From: Symbiodinium sp. CCMP2592
Lineage: Eukaryota > Sar > Dinophyceae > Suessiales > Symbiodiniaceae
Direction: 5' to 3'
Assembly: GCA_905221615.1 (NCBI GenBank)
Contig: CAJNDT010000491.1
Span: forward strand, 732,569-796,568
Length of the DNA stretch: 64,000 bases
The position numbers and the translations under genes are program-made. Position 1 is the first letter of the stretch, and the number at the start of each line of letters is the position of its first letter. Shown here piece after piece: positions 47,497 through 56,745 of this stretch. The notes beneath the pieces were generated by a model, which worked only from the letters and a program-made list of their open reading frames with translations, was not told the origin of the DNA and ran no database searches.

Positions 47497-47855
47497 AACC
47501 CCGGCTTAACAAAGGGGACCTTGGACCTAGCCGGGGCACCGCTACACCGAAGTAACTAGCTACGGACTCAAGCCTCAAGAACCCACGAGAGAACGACCCT
47601 CCCCGAAGAGCCCTGAAGAGAAACCCAATCCCAGGACCGGCTCTTTTTCTTGAGCCAAATGCAAAACCCCCAAGTTGCGTGTCATCCTTGCGCTGGGGCC
47701 AGGACCTTCGCAGAGCTGTTCACATGGAGCTTTCTCCACTTCAGCCTACGTCCTGTTCACATGGAGTCCTTCTCCACTTCAGTCTACATCTGCGCACTGA
47801 ACCCCTAAAAACCCTTGCTAACATAACACAAACCCTTAGACCCTGAATCCCCAAA
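47497..47855. other. copia-A leader and satellite border, no gene
   Basis: Contains the relict spliced-leader-like site (47649-47662), a tandem pair CTGTTCACATGGAG / TTCTCCACTTCAG (47718-47788), and from 47794 the start of a CCCTAAA-rich satellite unit that resumes after copia-B at 56496. No open frame is supported. Confidence 0.5.
47649..47662 (-). other. relict dinoflagellate spliced-leader-like sequence
   Basis: On the minus strand this reads GCATTTGGCTCAAG. The 3' end of the conserved dinoflagellate spliced leader is CCATTTTGGCTCAAG, so the match is 12 of 13 with one T missing. It lies upstream of the copia-A gag start on the same strand, where a reverse-transcribed trans-spliced mRNA would carry it. 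Confidence 0.5.
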
Positions 47856-48015
47856 TGTCCATCCCTGTTTTCCCTTTTCTGTTTGACCTGCAAGGCGACC
47901 GACCGCAGGCACACGAGTCAAGCCCGTATGGGAAAAGACGTGGAGGCCCGAAGCTCTGTGGGTTTCGGGGTTTGTTTTCGGTCGGTGGGTTGGTTGTGTC
48001 TCTTAGTGTTTAACA
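47856..48015 (+). repeat. copia-B left LTR (160 bp)
   Basis: TGTCCATCCCTG…TTTAACA. It differs from the right LTR only at base 5 (C here, A in the right copy). Flanked on the left by the CCAAA duplication. Confidence 0.95.
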
Positions 48016-48033
48016 TTGGTAGCGGAGCTCGGG
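48016..48033 (+). other. copia-B primer-binding site
   Basis: TTGGTAGCGGAGCTCGGG directly after the LTR. It resembles the TGGTATCAGAGC primer sites of copia elements, which pair with the 3' end or a half molecule of tRNA-Met. Confidence 0.7.
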
Positions 48034-48124
48034 CCGCGGTCCCGGGCGTTAGTGGTCTTCAGGGTTTCGGTCTTCACAGGGTGGTCTTTTCGTGAGCTTC
48101 GGGTTTTTCCTTCCTCGTTGTGCA

Positions 48125-51100
48125 ATGGCGACGACGGCAGAAGCGCCGCCGCAGCCTCCAGCGGCAGATGTTCAGCCTGCTGGTGAGCAGACGGCTACCG
48201 AGGATCCTTGGAGCGAAGAAGCCCAAGACCCATGGGCTGGGTCTTGGTCACCGGCTCCAGGGGGCGAGGCGGCTACAGACGATCAGGGCCGTGATCGATG
48301 GTGGCCCAACCGCGGCGACGAGTGGCGTCAGTCTAGATGGGAGACTGACAACGGGTGGTCCGATGCCCGCTGGAGTGACGGCTGGCATCACTCTAGTGGC
48401 CAAGATTGGTCACACTCGGGGGGCCAAGACTGGTCCCAGGACGCGGGAAGTACGACGACTGCCGGCGACAATGGAGCGTCTACAGATCAATCCTGGTGTA
48501 GGCGTGCTTCGGACTCTTGGGACTCCAGATGGGGAGCCAACGGAGGTGATGGGCGAGGCCGTGATCACCAACAGTGGCGTCCGTCTGGAGAGACTGGTCG
48601 TGATGAAGCCACCCAGGATGTGCGCAAAGGCGCTCCGTCGGAGCGCATGGCGGTCCCGACTTTCTCTGCAGATGCTTCCGGGGATGATCTAGGCTCCAGC
48701 GCAAGAAGCTATCTACGCCAGGTCGACGCCTGGATCAAGGTCACCCGTACAGCTCCGGACCAGCGGGCTTTGATACTCTACCAGAACCTGGCGGGACGAG
48801 CCTGGGTGGAGGCAGAGGAGCTCGATGTGGAGCGCTTAGCCTCTCCGGATGGAGTGGACTTCTACCGCAAGTGGATCCAGGAACGCTACCAAGAGGTGGA
48901 GGTCAGCAAGATCGCGGAGGCTTTGACGCACTTCTTCAAGCGCATGAAGAGGAGTCCTGGCCAGAGCGTTCGGGAATTTAATAGTTCCTTTGACAGGGCC
49001 TATACGAGACTCCTTGAGATAGACTGCAGACTTCCTGAAGTGGCCAGGGCTTGGGCGTACTTACATGCCATGGGACTTACGGCTTCGGAGGAGTTAGCTC
49101 TTCTTGCTTCAGTGGGTAACGAGTACAGTCCTAGTCGTCTCCAGAAAGCAGCGATCATGCATGAGAAGAGCCTCAAGGGACCGTGGACTTTCCGCAAAGG
49201 GCCAGGTGCTCCAGGGGGCTACGATGGACGCCGCGTCACCAAGGCCTACCTCACTGGCCTGGCTGGAGACGACGATGAAGAAGAAGACGATGACGCCGAG
49301 GCCATTCCTGAAGAACTTGCATGTGAACTTCATGAAGCATATGTTGCTCAGGAGGCAGCTAAGTCCAGATACAAGGACCTCGTAAAGTCCAGAGGCTTCG
49401 ACATGGATACCAGCGCTACCCCTGGACGAGGTCAAGATCGCACAGCTGCAGAACGCCTCCAGTTGGCGAAGAGCCGATCGTTTTGCGCAGGTTGCAAGCG
49501 ACGGGGGCACTGGCACCGGGATCCAGAATGTCCTCTCAATGGCGGTCGAAAGGATCCTACATCGACTACGGCGACTTCGGGGAGTTCGGCGGCTAAGAGC
49601 GACGGCGATGCGAAGGGCGGGCACACTAAGGACTCCTACGTGACACACGTTGCCTACGTCGTGGGCGAGGTTCCTACGACCGAGCTGATGGCGATCACTG
49701 ATTGCGCTTGCAGCAAATCGGTGGCTGGACAAGCCTGGCTGGAGAGCTACACAAAGGCGGCGAAGAGATGTGGCGTGGAGGTCCCTCTCCACAACTGCGA
49801 TGAGAACTTCCGCTTCGGTGCGAGCCGGGTTTTCCATGCTAACTACCTCGCCACGGTCACCTTCCAGCTGGGCAAGAGCACTGTGATGATCCGCGTGGCA
49901 ATCGTCAATGGCGAAGTGCCGTTGCTGCTGAGCCGTTCGGTGTTGGCCGAACTCGGAATGGTCTTTGACATGGCCCACCACACGGCGGACTTTGTCGCCC
50001 TCGGCGTCTTCAAGTACCGCCTCCTCTACACGGAAACGGGCCATCCAGCTTTGCCGGTGAATCCTCAGAAGGTTCCGAATTTTGTCTTCCCAGACCCCCA
50101 AGAGTGGGGAGCTGACGAGATCAAGATTGCCTCTTCGCGCCAGCAGCAATACACGGCTTTTGTCATGAGCGAAGTTTGTGATGGGGGCCCAGATAGTCGT
50201 TCTGCTGGAGTTGCTGCTCACAGTGTGTCTTCGAAGTTGTTCTTCAGCAAGAAGGTCAGTGCTGTAGTCCACAACATGCTTACGGCTGACGTCTTGAATC
50301 CAGTCCTCTTTAGCCAATGGTGGTCCGAAACAAACTTATCTAACGACTTTTGGATTGAGACCCATGACGTCCTCTACAGAATCCACATCATCCCCAGGAA
50401 ATCTCTGTTTCGGCCCGACCGTTGGACTGCACCCGATGAAAACCTCAAAGCCCTACTCCTTAGCGAGATCGGCAGCATCAGGAGCACATGGCCAATTGCG
50501 TGTTCAGATCATCGAGCCTCCCAGACTGTACATGACATGTGGCATGCTGATGATTCCTCTCTGTCGATGTTGTGGATCGGCAGATCGGTGTTCGCTAGAC
50601 TTTGCCCCACAGGTCCTCTCTCGACTTCCCCGCATGGCGGCGGTGACCAACGTATGGCGTGCCAACAAGAAGGACCTGATCTCCATGGCCCACGAAGCCG
50701 GCCTGACTATCCACGAAGGCTGGACGATCGGCGAGATACGCCACATCGTGATCGAGCACCGCAAGGCGAACAAGAGCGAGGTCCCGAAGGGGCTCGGGAA
50801 GATGACACTCCAGGAACTGCGCGAGAAGGCGACCGAGCTCGGAATCCACTACAAGCCGGACGCGCCGAAGGGCTACCTCCAGTTGGCCATCAGGGACAAG
50901 ACGAAGGGCGCGGACGAGGAGATCGTCTGCTTTGGGAGGTACAAGAACCACCTCTACCGCGAGGTGCCCCAGAACTACCTGGACTGGGCAGTTCGCGAAG
51001 CAGCTGCAAATCCGAATGCGTCGGCCGACTTGAAGAAGCTTGCAGCTTGGGCCGAAAGCCGGAGGGAGACGAGTCGAAGCTCGAGCAGTGTGGATCCGGA

Positions 51101-54100
51101 GACGGTGGCCGTGCTCCCCTACGAGGCCACGGAGACGGAGTCCTCGGAGATGTCCAAGTGGTCTATGGTCAACGAGTGGAGGGGAGACCAGCTCCCGATC
51201 AAGCCGAAGGGCCGCGCCCCACTGCCTCCGAGTCAATCGTCGGGGCACCGCGGCTACAAGGAGGACCGGGCCACCAACAAGCAGACCAGGCGCGCAGCGG
51301 AAGCAAAGGACGTGGAGCAGGCGACGCCGTCCCGCATGCAACAGGACGTCCCGGAGGAGATCAAGTCGGAGCTGGAGAATTTGACGACGAGACTTGCGGT
51401 CCTGCGGGACCAGTACGGCTTGTGAATCCTTCGTTTGCTGAGGACGCCGATGGTGGCCAGGACGGCGTCCCCTACAGCAATACTGGCAAAAGGGTCCTCT
51501 TCAATCTTCCCGAGGGCCCTCATATGAACTCCGGGCCGGGCGACGGTTTGTCGCTTGGGGGAGACCAAGGCTTCGGTTCCTCGGCCACCAATGGTGGCGA
51601 TATGAGCTCCGGGCCGGCCGGCATTTTGCCTGCTGGGGGAGACGATTCGGCACTACCTGAACAAGAGGATTTCTATGACTGCCACGACGGCTCCGACGAT
51701 TACAAGGACGCTGGACTTCGAGAACCTCCACGTGTTTACGAGGGCTACTACAGCAACCGAGAGTTCAATGAGGACATTGAGAAGTTGGCAAAACGTCTAC
51801 GGCAGAATGAACTCTACGACTACCAGAACGCCGGCGAGCTGATCAAGATGCTGTCTGTTGCTGGCGCCGGCGCCGAGAAGCGAGAGATCCATGGCAAGCA
51901 AGCCGCGACGCTCATCCTTGGAGCGTATGCCTACGGTGCTTTCTATGGACTTACCAGAGCCACCACTCAGTTCGTCGAGGCGGCCCGCTACTTGAACAAC
52001 TTCCTCCGAAGACACGGGGCCAGTGGTGACTGGTCCGCTCTATCAGTCGGATGGAACCTGCGATCCTCACTCCACCGGGATCCCAACAACAGGCCCGGCA
52101 CCGAGAGCCAACTTATCGCTTTCGGGGATTTTTGCGGAGGCCGGCTATGGATTGAGGAAAACGACCACTGCCCTACCACCAGCGACGGGCAAAGGGCGAC
52201 CTTCAAGACTGAGGCCGGCGAGGAGATCAAGGGCACCTACCACAATGTCCACGGCGAGATCTATAAGTTCGATGCCCACAACAGGCACTACATCGAAGAT
52301 TGGGAGGGCGAGCGTTTTTCTATTTCCGCCTACACGCCCCGCGGGGGCGAGAACCTCAACCAGATCCAGCTCGACACCCTCAGGACCCTCGGCTTCCCAG
52401 TTGGCCGAAAGCGGAAGGGCGGAAGGGCCGATGAAGTTCTACCTAGTCGAGATGTACAACGACGTGATCTACGACCAAGGAAAGGTGTCCGAAAAGCCAT
52501 TTGGAAGAACGCTCTAAAGGTCTACGCCATGTTCACCGTGATGTTGGCTACAGCGACAAGTGTGTTGTCGGAGCTTGATGTGGGCCCCAGGCATAGCGAT
52601 TACAAGACCGCTATCCTCGAAATCGGCGGCAAGGACAACACCCTTGCGGCGGCGGAGCTTGGACAGAGCGTTGTCGAACCCCTCAGCACGACCGAGTTCC
52701 TCGAGGACATCGGGCTACGGCAACTACGTGGTCTACTTGATGCGTTCTCCCCACGGGTTTTGTGGATGTGCGAAGAAAGCGGACAAGCGCTACCACACCA
52801 CCCCGTCCTTGAGGCAGGCGCTGCGCAGTTGACGAGGAGCGGAACTTTCGTTTTTCAGCAGTCCCTGGACAACGCCACGGACTGGGCAGTGACCTTCGAG
52901 GACCACTTTAGGCACTACGACCGGGAGACCCACGTCACCCACGACGACATCACCTACGTCATCCGCGCGGGACCAACAGCTGGGGATCCTGGTGAACAGA
53001 CTTGTTTTGCAGTTGATCGAGAACGAGATGGAGCGGATGCACCAGGACCAAGAGGGGCAAGTGCCATTTCGTTTCCAGACACGGTGCCGATACATGTTCA
53101 GGCACCACTGACGCGCTTGCATCAGAATCTAGGTCACCCCAGTGTTGGCGACTTGGTCCGTCACTTGAAGTATGCTGGCGCAGAGGAATCCGTCCTCAAA
53201 GCTGCTAAAGCGCTCAGGTGCCAAGTTTGTGATCGCAACAAAAGGACGCACGCCCCGCGACCAGCAGCACTACCTTCACTACTAGATTTCAACTCCCTCG
53301 TCTCCGTTGATGTCTTCCATGTCTTTGATGCCAATCGCAAACGACATGCACTGTTGTCGATCATCGACCACGCCACCACCTACCACATCGCTTACCGTCT
53401 CCACGGCCACTCGACCCAGGACTATGAGAATGCGTTCATCCATGGCTGGGGGAACTCTTTTGGATCGCCAGTGACTTTGTCTGCCGATCTAGAGACTGGA
53501 CTACAAGCGGGCCTAACCAGGTATGCCGAGTTCTGTGGAGTCCGCATGCGGCGCTCCGCTGGGCAAGCGCACTGGCAACAAGGATTGGTCGAAAGGCACC
53601 AGATGTGGTACGAGGACATCATTCGGCGGGTCATCGACGAGCAGGCGGTGACGGAAGAGGACATTGACATGGCCATAGCCTGTGTGAACCAGGCGAAGAA
53701 TCAACTACGGAGACGGCACGGATTCTCGCCGTCCCAAGCTGTGTTCGGTAAGGACCCTTCTACGCCAGGCGACCTTCTCGCTGGACAAGATGAAGAACGT
53801 TTTCTGGAGATCATGACCGCGGACCGGAAGCGGCAGAAGGAGGTCAATATTAGAAACGCGGCCAGAGTGGCTTTCTTCAGGTCGCAAACAGATGCCCGAC
53901 TTCGCCGAGCATTGATCCAACGAGCTAGGGTCAAGCACACCGCCTACCACATCGGGGAAATGGTTTGCTTCTTCCGCATCGAAAAGAGTGCCACGAAACG
54001 CGGCATTTGGCGGGGCCCTGGCGTGCTGGTCGGATGTGAAGGTCCTACGAACTGGTGGGTCTCATACGGTGGCCGCTGTCATCTTGTTGCCGAAGAACAT

Positions 54101-56134
54101 CTCCGGCCTTCTACCGCGGAGGAGTTGAACGAGCTACTGTCTACCAGAGTGGCGAAAGAAGACCTGGATCGGTTGCTCCGGAACAATCCCGACGATCCCG
54201 AAGTCTTTGAGCCAGAGGACGAGAACGAGAAGGACTTGGATCTGGAGGACTATGAGCCCTCTCTTGTTGACGATCAAGACTTCGAGTTCAAGTTCCCGGC
54301 CGGTGACACCGAGATGTTGGATTCGGACATCGACAAAGATCTGCTTCCCCCTGATGTTCAGGCTCCCGGCTCTTCGGGTGACTATGGTCCGGTGCCCCGT
54401 AGGATCACCGGAAAGCGCAGCGGCAGTCGAGGCGCCCCATACACCGCCCTGATGTTGAAACAGGCCGCTACGGAGAGATCGCGGGAGAAGCAGCACGAGA
54501 AGGAGCTACCATGGCGGCTTATCCCGCCATCGGAACATGAGGGCTTCAAGAGTGCAGAGGACAAACAGATCCGGGAGCACTTGGACAGCAAGGCCCTCAC
54601 ACCGCTCTCTGTGGAAGAAAGCGCGGAGATCGAGAAGACGGTTCATCCGTCTCGCATCCTGGGCTCTCGATGGGCCTACCGAGACAAGAACTACAGCAAG
54701 CGCCGTGTTGATGAGTCTGTTCCATGGAAACACAAAAGCAGACTGGTGGTTTTCGGACACCTCGATCCCGACGTGGGCAAGGTACTCACTGATGCTCCCA
54801 CCATAAACCGCTTGTCCATCCTGACCCTACTACAGTTCGTGGCCTCGAGATTGGACGACGATGATCCTTGGCGGGCCAGTGCGGGTGATGTTACTGCCGC
54901 GTTCTTGAATGGAAAGCAGATCAGCCGGCAGCTATTCATGAGACAACCACGGACCGGAGTCCGCGGCATGGCTCCAGGAACTATCTTCCGCATCGAGAAG
55001 GGCATCTTTGGACTTGTGGACTCTCCGAGGTCTTGGTGGTTGGAGTTAAAGCAGATCCTCCTCGACCTCACTGTTGAGTACCAGGGTGTCGCGTACCACT
55101 TCAAGCAGAGCATCCTGGACCCATGTGTGTTCATCCTCGTGCCCAGCTCTGACCAGGACGCGACGCCCAAGGCCTACCTGGGCGTTCATGTGGATGATCT
55201 TCTGTTGGTTGGCGGCAGCAAGTTGACCAAGGCGATTGAGAAGGCCCTAGACGCGGTGCTGCCGATCGACGAATGGGAGGACAACGAGTTTGACTACGTG
55301 GGTTCCCACGTGAAGGTCACTGCGGAGGGCGTCTACGTGGACCAGGCGGCCTACACGAACAGTCGGCTCTTCCAGATCGACATCCAGAAGGGCCAACTGG
55401 ACACAGATCAAGCGACGGCTGAGCAGGCCATCGACAATAGGAGTCTGGTCGGCGCTTTGAGCTGGCTGGCTTCTCAAACACGGCCAGATCTACAGGTGTC
55501 TGTCTCCTTCGCGCAGCAGCTCCAGAAAGACCCCACAGCGTGGCGGATGTCAAGTTCACGAACGCTACTGCTAGGAGAGCGATTGAATTCCAGCAACATG
55601 GTGTTTGGCTTCGCAAACTGGACCTGGACTCCCTCGAAATCCTGGTCTTTCACGATGCCGCTTGGGCCAATGCTCTGCCACGGGACACTGGAGAAGATGA
55701 TCCTGACTTCGTGCTCAGCCAGGAGGACCACGAGAAAGGGTTCATGTCGGGTACCCCGTTCGACAACAAGGACCGCAAGCCAAAGAAGGCCAACTCGAGA
55801 GTGGCCAGCCAGTACGGCCTCCTGGTGGCCCTCGGAGATCGCCGCTGCTACACGGCAGAAGGCGGACCTATCAGTCTTGTGGACTGGAAATCGTCTGCGA
55901 TTCAGAGGGTGTGTCGCTCAACTTTCACCGCTGAGACGATGGCTTGCACTGAAGGGGTGGAGAATGGCCAGTACATCCGGTCATACATCCACTCGCTGCT
56001 TAGTGGTAGGCTACAGAAGGTCGAAGACCTCGCGGGAAAGAATGTACGATACTACTCTGATTGCAAATCCTTGTATGATCATTTACACAAGGAAGGAGCG
56101 ACGAGAGTCTCCAGCGATAAACGGCTGGCCATAG
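48125..56134 (+). CDS. copia-B gag-pol polyprotein
   Basis: Start at MATTAEAPPQPP (48125). Gag: Trp/Gly/Asp-rich head, then ARSYLRQVDAWIKVTRTAPD and a CCHC-type knuckle CAGCKRRGHWHRDPEC. Protease: AITDCACSKSVAGQAW. Dioxygenase-like: SSLHRDPNNRPGTE (His-x-Asp), CGGRLWIEE, FDAHNRHYIEDWEGERFSIS. Integrase: HQNLGHPS, CQVCDRN, VDVFHVFDANRKRH, LSADLETG and GLVERHQMWYEDI. RT: GDVTAAFLNGKQISRQLFMR and VHVDDLLLVGG. The frame stays open throughout, but from about 50600 to 51425 the true coding is one base over (see next entry), and after about 55540 it moves again to RNase H. Confidence 0.85.
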   Translation: MATTAEAPPQPPAADVQPAGEQTATEDPWSEEAQDPWAGSWSPAPGGEAATDDQGRDRWWPNRGDEWRQSRWETDNGWSDARWSDGWHHSSGQDWSHSGGQDWSQDAGSTTTAGDNGASTDQSWCRRASDSWDSRWGANGGDGRGRDHQQWRPSGETGRDEATQDVRKGAPSERMAVPTFSADASGDDLGSSARSYLRQVDAWIKVTRTAPDQRALILYQNLAGRAWVEAEELDVERLASPDGVDFYRKWIQERYQEVEVSKIAEALTHFFKRMKRSPGQSVREFNSSFDRAYTRLLEIDCRLPEVARAWAYLHAMGLTASEELALLASVGNEYSPSRLQKAAIMHEKSLKGPWTFRKGPGAPGGYDGRRVTKAYLTGLAGDDDEEEDDDAEAIPEELACELHEAYVAQEAAKSRYKDLVKSRGFDMDTSATPGRGQDRTAAERLQLAKSRSFCAGCKRRGHWHRDPECPLNGGRKDPTSTTATSGSSAAKSDGDAKGGHTKDSYVTHVAYVVGEVPTTELMAITDCACSKSVAGQAWLESYTKAAKRCGVEVPLHNCDENFRFGASRVFHANYLATVTFQLGKSTVMIRVAIVNGEVPLLLSRSVLAELGMVFDMAHHTADFVALGVFKYRLLYTETGHPALPVNPQKVPNFVFPDPQEWGADEIKIASSRQQQYTAFVMSEVCDGGPDSRSAGVAAHSVSSKLFFSKKVSAVVHNMLTADVLNPVLFSQWWSETNLSNDFWIETHDVLYRIHIIPRKSLFRPDRWTAPDENLKALLLSEIGSIRSTWPIACSDHRASQTVHDMWHADDSSLSMLWIGRSVFARLCPTGPLSTSPHGGGDQRMACQQEGPDLHGPRSRPDYPRRLDDRRDTPHRDRAPQGEQERGPEGAREDDTPGTAREGDRARNPLQAGRAEGLPPVGHQGQDEGRGRGDRLLWEVQEPPLPRGAPELPGLGSSRSSCKSECVGRLEEACSLGRKPEGDESKLEQCGSGDGGRAPLRGHGDGVLGDVQVVYGQRVEGRPAPDQAEGPRPTASESIVGAPRLQGGPGHQQADQARSGSKGRGAGDAVPHATGRPGGDQVGAGEFDDETCGPAGPVRLVNPSFAEDADGGQDGVPYSNTGKRVLFNLPEGPHMNSGPGDGLSLGGDQGFGSSATNGGDMSSGPAGILPAGGDDSALPEQEDFYDCHDGSDDYKDAGLREPPRVYEGYYSNREFNEDIEKLAKRLRQNELYDYQNAGELIKMLSVAGAGAEKREIHGKQAATLILGAYAYGAFYGLTRATTQFVEAARYLNNFLRRHGASGDWSALSVGWNLRSSLHRDPNNRPGTESQLIAFGDFCGGRLWIEENDHCPTTSDGQRATFKTEAGEEIKGTYHNVHGEIYKFDAHNRHYIEDWEGERFSISAYTPRGGENLNQIQLDTLRTLGFPVGRKRKGGRADEVLPSRDVQRRDLRPRKGVRKAIWKNALKVYAMFTVMLATATSVLSELDVGPRHSDYKTAILEIGGKDNTLAAAELGQSVVEPLSTTEFLEDIGLRQLRGLLDAFSPRVLWMCEESGQALPHHPVLEAGAAQLTRSGTFVFQQSLDNATDWAVTFEDHFRHYDRETHVTHDDITYVIRAGPTAGDPGEQTCFAVDRERDGADAPGPRGASAISFPDTVPIHVQAPLTRLHQNLGHPSVGDLVRHLKYAGAEESVLKAAKALRCQVCDRNKRTHAPRPAALPSLLDFNSLVSVDVFHVFDANRKRHALLSIIDHATTYHIAYRLHGHSTQDYENAFIHGWGNSFGSPVTLSADLETGLQAGLTRYAEFCGVRMRRSAGQAHWQQGLVERHQMWYEDIIRRVIDEQAVTEEDIDMAIACVNQAKNQLRRRHGFSPSQAVFGKDPSTPGDLLAGQDEERFLEIMTADRKRQKEVNIRNAARVAFFRSQTDARLRRALIQRARVKHTAYHIGEMVCFFRIEKSATKRGIWRGPGVLVGCEGPTNWWVSYGGRCHLVAEEHLRPSTAEELNELLSTRVAKEDLDRLLRNNPDDPEVFEPEDENEKDLDLEDYEPSLVDDQDFEFKFPAGDTEMLDSDIDKDLLPPDVQAPGSSGDYGPVPRRITGKRSGSRGAPYTALMLKQAATERSREKQHEKELPWRLIPPSEHEGFKSAEDKQIREHLDSKALTPLSVEESAEIEKTVHPSRILGSRWAYRDKNYSKRRVDESVPWKHKSRLVVFGHLDPDVGKVLTDAPTINRLSILTLLQFVASRLDDDDPWRASAGDVTAAFLNGKQISRQLFMRQPRTGVRGMAPGTIFRIEKGIFGLVDSPRSWWLELKQILLDLTVEYQGVAYHFKQSILDPCVFILVPSSDQDATPKAYLGVHVDDLLLVGGSKLTKAIEKALDAVLPIDEWEDNEFDYVGSHVKVTAEGVYVDQAAYTNSRLFQIDIQKGQLDTDQATAEQAIDNRSLVGALSWLASQTRPDLQVSVSFAQQLQKDPTAWRMSSSRTLLLGERLNSSNMVFGFANWTWTPSKSWSFTMPLGPMLCHGTLEKMILTSCSARRTTRKGSCRVPRSTTRTASQRRPTREWPASTASWWPSEIAAATRQKADLSVLWTGNRLRFRGCVAQLSPLRRWLALKGWRMASTSGHTSTRCLVVGYRRSKTSRERMYDTTLIANPCMIIYTRKERRESPAINGWP
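50600..51425 (+). CDS. copia-B segment in shifted frame: SAP-like and DUF3820-like motifs
   Basis: In this window the +1 frame is clearly the coding one: RANKKDLISMAHEAGLTIHE, MTLQELREKATELGIHYKPD (SAP-like helix pair, usually DNA-binding) and IVCFGRYKNHLYREVPQNYL followed by DWAVRE, which matches the FGKYKG…LPxxYLxW pattern of DUF3820. It ends in a coiled coil (EEIKSELENLTTRLAVLRDQ) at a stop (51423-51425), after which the main frame resumes. The main frame has no stop across this stretch, but its translation is low in complexity. A compensating pair of indels, or splicing, would explain this. Confidence 0.65.
52030..52360 (+). CDS. copia-B 2OG-Fe(II)-dioxygenase-like domain
   Basis: Part of the copia-B polyprotein, placed between protease and integrase. 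WSALSVGWNLRSSLHRDPNN carries His-x-Asp; IAFGDFCGGRLWIEE is the next strand pair; KFDAHNRHYIEDWEGERFSI-SAYTP has the distal His and an Arg ten residues on. The copia-A domain at about 35620-35930 shares each of these points, including the G-L/R-L-W-V/I-E and D-x-x-G-[DE]-R signatures. Metal and 2OG binding are inferred from this pattern. Confidence 0.6.
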
Positions 56135-56313
56135 ATTTGGCTGCCCTGCGACAGTCACTCAGCGCCGAGCGCCGGGAGGGACGCTATCCTCTCCACTGGC
56201 TTCCCACCTTTAGGCAACTTGCCGATGTGTTGACTAAGCCGATGTCTCCTGAGTCTTGGTGGAAAGCCGTGGAGAATGTTGTTGCAATGACTCTCCTAAC
56301 ACCTGTACAATAA
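55540..56313 (+). CDS. copia-B RNase H, shifted frame
   Basis: DVKFTNATARRAIEFQQHGV, ILVFHDAAWANALPRD (first Asp), RSTFTAETMACTEGVENGQY (Glu), NVRYYSDCKSLYDHLHKEG (Asp) and HWLPTFRQLADVLTKPMSPE, the standard copia RNase H ending. It lies one base off from the long polyprotein frame, with the switch at about 55530-55545. It ends 22 bp before the right LTR. Confidence 0.85.
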   Translation: MADVKFTNATARRAIEFQQHGVWLRKLDLDSLEILVFHDAAWANALPRDTGEDDPDFVLSQEDHEKGFMSGTPFDNKDRKPKKANSRVASQYGLLVALGDRRCYTAEGGPISLVDWKSSAIQRVCRSTFTAETMACTEGVENGQYIRSYIHSLLSGRLQKVEDLAGKNVRYYSDCKSLYDHLHKEGATRVSSDKRLAIDLAALRQSLSAERREGRYPLHWLPTFRQLADVLTKPMSPESWWKAVENVVAMTLLTPVQ

Positions 56314-56335
56314 AGGAGAGAAGTTGCGGAAGCAG

Positions 56336-56495
56336 TGTCAATCCCTGTTTTCCCTTTTCTGTTTGACCTGCAAGGCGACCGACCGCAGGCACACGAGTCA
56401 AGCCCGTATGGGAAAAGACGTGGAGGCCCGAAGCTCTGTGGGTTTCGGGGTTTGTTTTCGGTCGGTGGGTTGGTTGTGTCTCTTAGTGTTTAACA
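56336..56495 (+). repeat. copia-B right LTR (160 bp)
   Basis: TGTCAATCCCTG…TTTAACA, followed by the CCAAA duplication at 56496-56500. Preceded by an AAAGGAGAGAAG purine tract at about 56312-56323. Confidence 0.95.
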
Positions 56496-56745
56496 CCAAA
56501 CCCTACAAAAACACCGAATACCAAGGCCCCTGACCCGCCCCTAAACCCCGAAATTCGTTGCCCCCCCTCTAAAACAAACACAAACCCGAAACACTGAACC
56601 CCTAAGAACCCTTACTAAAACAACACAAACCCTTAGACCCTGAATTCCCAAACCCTAAACTCCTAGATCAAAACCACCGAATACCAAAACCCCTGACCCC
56701 CCCCCTAAACCCCGAATTGAGACCCGGGAGGGAATTCTCGATGTA
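56496..56745. repeat. CCCTAAA-rich satellite, about 152-bp unit
   Basis: Contains CACTGAACCCCTAA, AACCCTTAGACCCTGAAT and ACCGAATACCAA blocks, which also occur left of copia-B (47794-47855). Read without copia-B, successive CACTGAACCCC blocks are about 152 bp apart. From about 56746 the sequence becomes ordinary, with no gene seen up to 56950. Confidence 0.75.

Larger units (their letters stand above)
11030..47665 (-). mobile_element. copia-A: Ty1/copia retrotransposon carrying nested insertions
   Basis: Minus-strand order: gag (47496 to about 45228), CCCH and CCHC zinc fingers (about 45000), protease (44635), methyltransferase-like domain (about 44100-43740), integrase (43307-42129), [DIRS element], 2OG-dioxygenase-like domain (about 35950-35620), reverse transcriptase N-part (34944-34700), [PLV 12520-34699], RT C-part (12519-11882), and then RNase H in inverted orientation (11051-11920). 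The domain order is copia-like (integrase before RT). LTRs are not identified. Many frameshifts show it is dead. A relict spliced-leader-like sequence lies about 150 bp upstream of the gag start. Confidence 0.85.
47856..56495 (+). mobile_element. copia-B: LTR retrotransposon, recent insertion, 8,640 bp
   Basis: Two 160-bp LTRs differing at one base, TG…CA ends, and a 5-bp target duplication CCAAA (47851-47855 and 56496-56500). A primer-binding site (TGGTAGCGGAGC, tRNA-Met-like) follows the left LTR, and a purine-rich AAAGGAGAGAAG precedes the right LTR. One very long frame covers gag, protease, dioxygenase-like, integrase and RT domains in copia order, with RNase H in another frame. It is inserted in the satellite that flanks copia-A. 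Confidence 0.95.

Noticed and set aside
48120-48692. Arg-rich frame overlapping the start of copia-B gag
   Set aside because: It is a shadow of the gag frame; gag with its zinc knuckle is clearly the real gene.
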